Assembly (NCBI GenBank): GCA_900545625.1
Contig: UQZS01000060.1
Coordinates: forward strand, 1 to 9,821
Source: an uncultured Oscillospiraceae bacterium
GTDB lineage: Bacteria > Bacillota > Clostridia > Oscillospirales > Acutalibacteraceae
Direction of reading: 5' to 3'
Length of the DNA stretch: 9,821 bases
Shown piece by piece: positions 7,402-9,821 of this stretch. Position numbers and translations under genes: made by a program. Under the pieces are notes generated by a model. That model ran no database searches. It was not told the origin of the DNA and worked only from the letters and a program-made list of their open reading frames with translations. Numbering within the stretch: the stretch's first letter is position 1; each line of letters starts with the position of its first letter.

Positions 7402-7661
7402 GTTGTTTTGTAAGATTTATGCAAACACAACATAAAAACGGAAATGTGCAGCAGGTTGCGCGCTCTAAATCAGTATTTTCTATGCAAAATGCTGAACCCA
7501 AATGGCAAAATGCAGAAAAACCTCCGCCGCATCCGGCAAAGCAGACAAAGAAAAGCCGCCGCAAACCGGCAGACGGCCGCAACGGCGGTATACTATTATA
7601 TATACTATAGGAGGAGACAGGGGACGGGGAGGTTTGTACAAAGTCAAAAATCCGCACGCTC
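7402..7661. other. Intergenic stretch without a convincing gene
   Basis: No ORF here has coding character or a recognisable product. Visible elements are an 8-bp direct repeat TATACTAT at 7589-7596 and 7601-7608 separated by TATA, directly followed by AGGAGGAG (7609-7616), and a 10-bp palindrome TTTGTACAAA at 7633-7642. The repeat resembles -10 boxes but no -35 box stands at the right distance, and the Shine-Dalgarno-like string leads only to a very short frame. Confidence 0.4.
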
Positions 7662-7685
7662 TGTAGGACGGCGCTTGCTCCCGCC
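7662..7685 (+). repeat. GC-rich palindromic repeat, copy A (diverged)
   Basis: Begins TGTAGGACGG and ends GCTTGCTCCCGCC. It is one base shorter than, and slightly diverged from, copies C (7855-7879) and D (8015-8039). The element is an imperfect palindrome (GG-CGG..CCGCC). Confidence 0.7.
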
Positions 7686-7710
7686 GAACTACTGTGCGAA
7701 CCGCAAAACC

Positions 7711-7730
7711 CGTAGGGACGGCCCTTGCGG
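7711..7730 (+). repeat. GC-rich repeat, degenerate copy B
   Basis: CGTAGGGACGGCCCTTGCGG shares the GTAGGG-CGG...CTTGC frame with the other copies but has lost the CCCGCC end. It could be a separate, related repeat type. Confidence 0.4.
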
Positions 7731-7739
7731 CTGACCGCT

Positions 7740-7774
7740 TTCAGAATTCAGAGGTCAGAGGGCAGAGGTCAGAA
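7740..7774 (+). repeat. Heptad-repeat tract 3 (five 7-bp units)
   Basis: Five uninterrupted in-register units: TTCAGAA, TTCAGAG, GTCAGAG, GGCAGAG, GTCAGAA. The constant core is TCAGA and the two bases at the unit boundary vary. It is the left partner of the inverted tract at 8099-8133. Confidence 0.85.
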
Positions 7775-7854
7775 GTCGTGCAGGCGCATTCGGTTGAAAC
7801 CGTGTGCTTGCGGAGCCTTTCGGCTGCGAAAACAATTCAAATTCTGCTGAAGTC

Positions 7855-7879
7855 TGTAGGGCGGGGGCTTGCTCCCGCC
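7855..7879 (+). repeat. GC-rich palindromic repeat, copy C
   Basis: A 25-bp unit starting TGTAGGGCGG and ending GCTCCCGCC. GGCGGG pairs with CCCGCC to form a hairpin. It is identical, inverted, to copy D at 8015-8039, 135 bp away. Confidence 0.85.
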
Positions 7880-8014
7880 GTGTGTTCGGATTCCGTCTCG
7901 GTGTGAGCAAATGCTAAGAATCCCCGACCCCTTTTGTCTCTTTACGATATTTCCCCGAACCGGGTTTTCCCGTACACTCTGTGCGGCTGTCGGTTTTCTT
8001 TCCGCGCGCTCCGT
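7880..8014. other. Spacer between inverted palindromes C and D
   Basis: This 135-bp stretch has no recognisable gene or RNA motif. Frames crossing it depend on the flanking repeats and are unlikely to be coding. Confidence 0.4.
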
Positions 8015-8039
8015 GGCGGGAGCAAGCCCCCGCCCTACA
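8015..8039 (-). repeat. GC-rich palindromic repeat, copy D (inverted, identical to C)
   Basis: The exact reverse complement of copy C (plus strand begins GGCGGGAGCAAG and ends CGCCCTACA). The pair C/D could form a long hairpin, and both lie inside heptad tracts 3 and 4. Confidence 0.85.
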
Positions 8040-8098
8040 AATGATGCACTTTTCCTTTCAGCGCAGCCGCGGCAATGTGTGAAACCTGCCCATCCCAC

Positions 8099-8133
8099 AT
8101 CTGATTTCTGTCTTCTAATGTCTGATGTCTGAG
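8099..8133 (-). repeat. Heptad-repeat tract 4 (five units, inverted)
   Basis: Plus-strand units ATCTGAT, TTCTGTC, TTCTAAT, GTCTGAT, GTCTGAG. The reverse complement gives the core (T/A)(C/T)AGA as in tract 3. It is the inverted partner of tract 3, 324 bp away, enclosing copies C and D of the palindrome. GCCGCGGC at 8066-8073 lies just inside, as at the 1922-2053 locus. Confidence 0.8.
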
Positions 8134-8185
8134 CCGCCCACCCACAACATCTTGCGGTCGAAAATTCACCGAAACCGATTCGCGG

Positions 8186-8233
8186 AAAAAAGTTTTGATT
8201 TTCGGCTTTTTTCACGAACTTTTTTGAAAAAAC
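8186..8233. promoter_or_regulatory. A/T-tract region upstream of the S10 promoter
   Basis: A series of A6, T4, T4, T6, T6 and A6 runs ends 3 bp before the predicted -35 box. AAAAAAGTT (8186-8194) is the exact inverse of AACTTTTTT (8217-8225). It could be an UP element or bent DNA that raises promoter output, or a hairpin insulating the operon from upstream transcription. Confidence 0.35.
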
Positions 8234-8236
8234 TTG

Positions 8237-8265
8237 TTGCATTTTCCAAATGGGTGTGATAGAAT
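8237..8265 (+). promoter_or_regulatory. Predicted promoter of the S10 ribosomal protein operon
   Basis: TTGCAT (8237-8242) and TAGAAT (8260-8265) are 17 bp apart. TG one base upstream of the -10 box makes it an extended -10 promoter, which would offset the weak -35. A start near 8272 is inferred, giving a leader of about 290 nt. Confidence 0.6.
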
Positions 8266-8281
8266 ACCAAGGCACGCGTGG

Positions 8282-8306
8282 AAAAGGGCGAGCCATGCCC
8301 TTTTTT
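8282..8306 (+). terminator. Terminator-like hairpin at the start of the S10 leader
   Basis: AAAAGGGC (8282-8289) pairs with GCCCTTTT (8297-8304) around a 7-base loop, with six Ts from 8301. It starts only about 10 nt after the inferred transcription start, so it may act as an early attenuator or pause, or the true start may differ. Confidence 0.6.
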
Positions 8307-8462
8307 ATGCGACCGATATGCGATGATGCGGTAGGTGGCTGCACTCGGATGCAGGGAATTACCGCGGAGTATGTCCGATTCCAAACCGGGCGACCCATAC
8401 TGTCCGCTTTTGGGCGCGCGAAGGCGCGTTCGCAAAAGCGACTGTGCGCTTTTCTGCGCCGT

Positions 8463-8490
8463 CCGAAAAACCGAGGTTTTTCGGTTTTTT
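8463..8490 (+). terminator. Terminator-like hairpin in the S10 leader, 74 bp before rpsJ (candidate attenuator)
   Basis: CCGAAAAACC (8463-8472) pairs with GGTTTTTCGG (8475-8484), realistically 8 bp with a 6-base CCGAGG loop, followed by T6 (8485-8490). A shifted alternative pairs AAAAACCG with CGGTTTTT. No gene ends here, so it should act on the S10 transcript itself. Confidence 0.65.
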
Positions 8491-8563
8491 GTTCGGAAGG
8501 CTGTAAACACCCGGCAGGGTTGCAGAAAAGCATTTGCCCTAACTTTCAAGGAGGCAACAAAAC

Positions 8564-8881
8564 ATGGCTGCAACAAAAGGCAAGAAGATCCGTATCCGGC
8601 TCAAGGGCTACGACCACGACCTTGTGGACAGAGCTGCGGAAAGAATCGTCGAGACCGCCAAGCGCACCGGCGCACAGGTCTCCGGCCCCGTTCCGCTGCC
8701 CACCGAAAAGGAAGTCGTGACCATTCTGCGCGCCGTCCATAAGTATAAGGACAGCCGCGAGCAGTTTGAGCAGAGAACGCACAAAAGGCTCATCGACATT
8801 CTCAGACCTTCAAATAAGACCGTTGAAGCGCTGACGAACCTTGAGCTTCCCGCAGGCGTGGACATCGAAATCAAGCTCTGA
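8564..8881 (+). CDS. rpsJ: 30S ribosomal protein S10 (uS10)
   Basis: This 105-residue protein has the usual uS10 length and sequence: [20 protein letters not shown] near the N-terminus, [21 protein letters not shown] in the centre, and the hallmark [16 protein letters not shown] followed by [11 protein letters not shown] at the end. S10 is part of the 30S head and, with NusB, of transcription antitermination complexes. The ATG at 8564 follows AAGGAGG (8548-8554) with a 9-base gap. It is the first gene of the S10-L3-L4 order typical of Bacteria, with the structured leader upstream. Confidence 0.98.
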   Translation: MAATKGKKIRIRLKGYDHDLVDRAAERIVETAKRTGAQVSGPVPLPTEKEVVTILRAVHKYKDSREQFEQRTHKRLIDILRPSNKTVEALTNLELPAGVDIEIKL

Positions 8882-8901
8882 TTTCCAAGTGTGCGCCCAA
8901 A

Positions 8902-8931
8902 GGTCATGTTGGCGAGAGCCAACCAATAACC
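8902..8931 (+). promoter_or_regulatory. GNRA-capped hairpin between rpsJ and rplC
   Basis: GTTGGC (8908-8913) and GCCAAC (8918-8923) form a perfect 6-bp stem closed by a GAGA (GNRA-type) tetraloop. GGT (8902-8904) and ACC (8929-8931) can pair outside an internal loop. It sits just before the rplC ribosome site and lacks a T-run, so it is not a terminator. Confidence 0.5.
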
Positions 8932-8947
8932 AAAGGAGGAAAAAACA

Positions 8948-9580
8948 ATGCAAAAAGGTCTTATCGGTAAGAAAATCGGCATGACGCAGCTCTTTGACGA
9001 GAGCGGCAAGGTCATCCCCGTGACCGTCGTGGAGGCAGGTCCCTGCGTCGTCGTCCAGAAAAAGACGATGGAAAACGACGGTTATGAGGCTGTGCAGGTC
9101 GGCTTCGGCGACGTGAAAGTCACGCGCGTCAACAAGCCCCTCGCCGGTCACTTCAAGAAAGCGGACGTCGCCCCGAAAAAGGTGCTCAAGGAATTCCGCC
9201 TTGCAGACACCGCGAGCGTGAACGTCGGCGACATCCTCAAAGCAGATGTCTTCGCAGTCGGCGACCGTGTGGACGTTGTCGGCACCAGCAAGGGTAAAGG
9301 CACCGCCGGCGCGATCAAGCGCTGGAACTTCGGCCGCCTGAAGGAATCCCACGGTACCGGCCCCGTCGCGCGGCACGCAGGGTCTTTGGGCGCGTGCTCC
9401 GACCCCTCCCGCGTTTACAAGGGCAAGAAGCTTGCCGGTCACCTCGGCGCCGAGCGGGTCACCATCCAGAACCTCGACGTCGTTAAGGTGGACGCCGAAA
9501 ACAACCTGATCGCCGTCAAAGGCGCCATCCCCGGCCCCAAGGGCGGGATCGTGGTGCTTGCCGATACGGTGAAAAAATAA
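8948..9580 (+). CDS. rplC: 50S ribosomal protein L3 (uL3)
   Basis: This 210-residue protein starts [20 protein letters not shown], the canonical L3 N-terminus. It carries the central loop region [12 protein letters not shown] followed by [20 protein letters not shown] and [13 protein letters not shown], and ends near [12 protein letters not shown]3 binds 23S rRNA early in 50S assembly and reaches towards the peptidyl-transferase centre through the central loop. The Gln methylated by PrmB in E. coli (GSIGQ) is replaced (GSLGA), which is usual outside Proteobacteria. AAAGGAGG lies 8-9 bases before the ATG. The gap of 66 bp to rpsJ is longer than the 16 bp to rplD and holds a hairpin. Confidence 0.98.
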   Translation: MQKGLIGKKIGMTQLFDESGKVIPVTVVEAGPCVVVQKKTMENDGYEAVQVGFGDVKVTRVNKPLAGHFKKADVAPKKVLKEFRLADTASVNVGDILKADVFAVGDRVDVVGTSKGKGTAGAIKRWNFGRLKESHGTGPVARHAGSLGACSDPSRVYKGKKLAGHLGAERVTIQNLDVVKVDAENNLIAVKGAIPGPKGGIVVLADTVKK

Positions 9581-9596
9581 GGAAGGAGTGTTCTAA

Positions 9597-9821
9597 ATGA
9601 CGAAACTTGCAGTACTCGACAAGGCCGGCAAAAAGGTTTCCGACCTCGAGCTCAACGAAAGCATTTTTGCGATCGAGCCCAACGAATCTGCCATGCACCT
9701 GATGGTTGTCAGCTACCTTGCCAACCAGCGCCAGGGCACGCAGTCAACCCGCACTCGTTCCGAGGTCTCCGGCGGCGGCAAGAAGCCGTGGCGCCAGAAG
9801 GGCACCGGCCGTGCCCGTCAG
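9597..9821 (+). CDS. rplD: 50S ribosomal protein L4 (uL4), 5' part only
   Basis: The first 75 codons of L4 are present and the gene runs off the window. The start [19 protein letters not shown] and the segment containing [23 protein letters not shown], the rRNA-binding extended loop that lines the exit tunnel, are diagnostic. L4 binds 23S rRNA early in assembly and in E. coli represses its own S10 operon through the leader; whether it does so here is unknown. GGAAGGAG lies about 8 bases upstream of the ATG, 16 bp after the rplC stop. Confidence 0.96.
   Translation, partial: MTKLAVLDKAGKKVSDLELNESIFAIEPNESAMHLMVVSYLANQRQGTQSTRTRSEVSGGGKKPWRQKGTGRARQ

Larger units (their letters stand above)
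8272..8563 (+). promoter_or_regulatory. Structured 5' leader of the S10 operon (candidate ribosomal protein leader)
   Basis: Five hairpins follow one another. (i) The terminator-like hairpin at 8282-8304. (ii) 8328-8365: GCGGTA/TACCGC, a 5x5 purine-rich internal loop, then CTGCA/TGCAG with loop CTCGGA. (iii) 8368-8401: AGTATG/CATACT. (iv) 8405-8440: CGCTTTTG/CAAAAGCG enclosing CGCGC/GCGCG with a GAAG loop. (v) The terminator-like hairpin at 8463-8484. AAAAGCG (8434-8440) can instead pair with CGCTTTT (8447-8453), so hairpin iv has a mutually exclusive alternative. Such architecture fits autogenous control of a ribosomal protein operon by attenuation; which protein would bind is unknown. Confidence 0.6.

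Noticed and set aside
7376..7657. Minus-strand frame (93 codons)
   Set aside because: It overlaps the predicted glt promoter, has no supporting ribosome site and no recognisable domain.
7694..7906. Plus-strand frame (70 codons) over heptad tract 3
   Set aside because: Its central part (SEVRGQRSEV) is the translation of the heptads, a well-known type of spurious ORF, and no ribosome site precedes it.
7769..8533. Minus-strand frame (254 codons) in the intergenic region
   Set aside because: It runs through a heptad tract, both inverted palindromes and the S10 promoter and leader. Parts of its translation are simply those repeats (for example TSDIRRQKSD, VGRGLAPA).
7202..8563. tRNA, known riboswitch or other catalogued RNA in the long intergenic region
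   Set aside because: I saw no cloverleaf, TTCGA-type T-loop or recognised riboswitch core; only hairpins, terminators and repeats could be supported.

Overview
The window looks like a GC-rich member of the Clostridia (Bacillota), probably a strict anaerobe. The evidence is strong AGGAGG-type ribosome binding sites, the Firmicute-style S10-L3-L4 gene start, a half-size ABC exporter with the linker insert often seen in Firmicutes, and a ferredoxin-rich glutamate synthase operon. This placement is inference from gene content; no rRNA gene is present.

Layout. (1) At 2-1882 (+) lies the 3' part of an ABC exporter half-transporter whose start is outside the window. It ends in a strong intrinsic terminator at 1884-1923. 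(2) At 1922-2160 is a short convergent intergenic region holding a pair of inverted heptad-repeat tracts and the terminator of the operon on the other strand. (3) At 2165-7201 (-) is a tight five-gene operon, transcribed right to left. It encodes a 'split' glutamate synthase: class II glutamine amidotransferase, ferredoxin-FMN synthase subunit, polyferredoxin (four predicted 4Fe-4S clusters), FAD/NAD(P) oxidoreductase and GXGXG subunit. (4) At 7202-8271 is about 1 kb with no convincing gene. It contains the operon promoter and leader, a family of GC-rich palindromic repeats, and a second pair of inverted heptad tracts. (5) At 8237-8563 are the promoter and a long, heavily structured 5' leader of the ribosomal S10 operon. 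(6) From 8564 (+) come rpsJ, rplC and the start of rplD, which runs off the window.

How the genes work together. The operon products can be read as one enzyme system. Glutamine would be hydrolysed by the amidotransferase, with ammonia passed to 2-oxoglutarate on the FMN subunit. Electrons would arrive from NAD(P)H or ferredoxin via the flavoprotein and Fe-S proteins. The domains that are fused in the classical large GltB subunit are here three separate polypeptides, and a non-GltD flavoprotein plus a polyferredoxin stand where GltD would be expected.

The most unusual non-coding signals are: four tracts of exactly five 7-bp units each, arranged as two convergent pairs; an inverted pair of identical 25-bp palindromes inside the larger pair; and the S10 leader, which stacks hairpins head to tail between two terminator-like hairpins with a possible switch.
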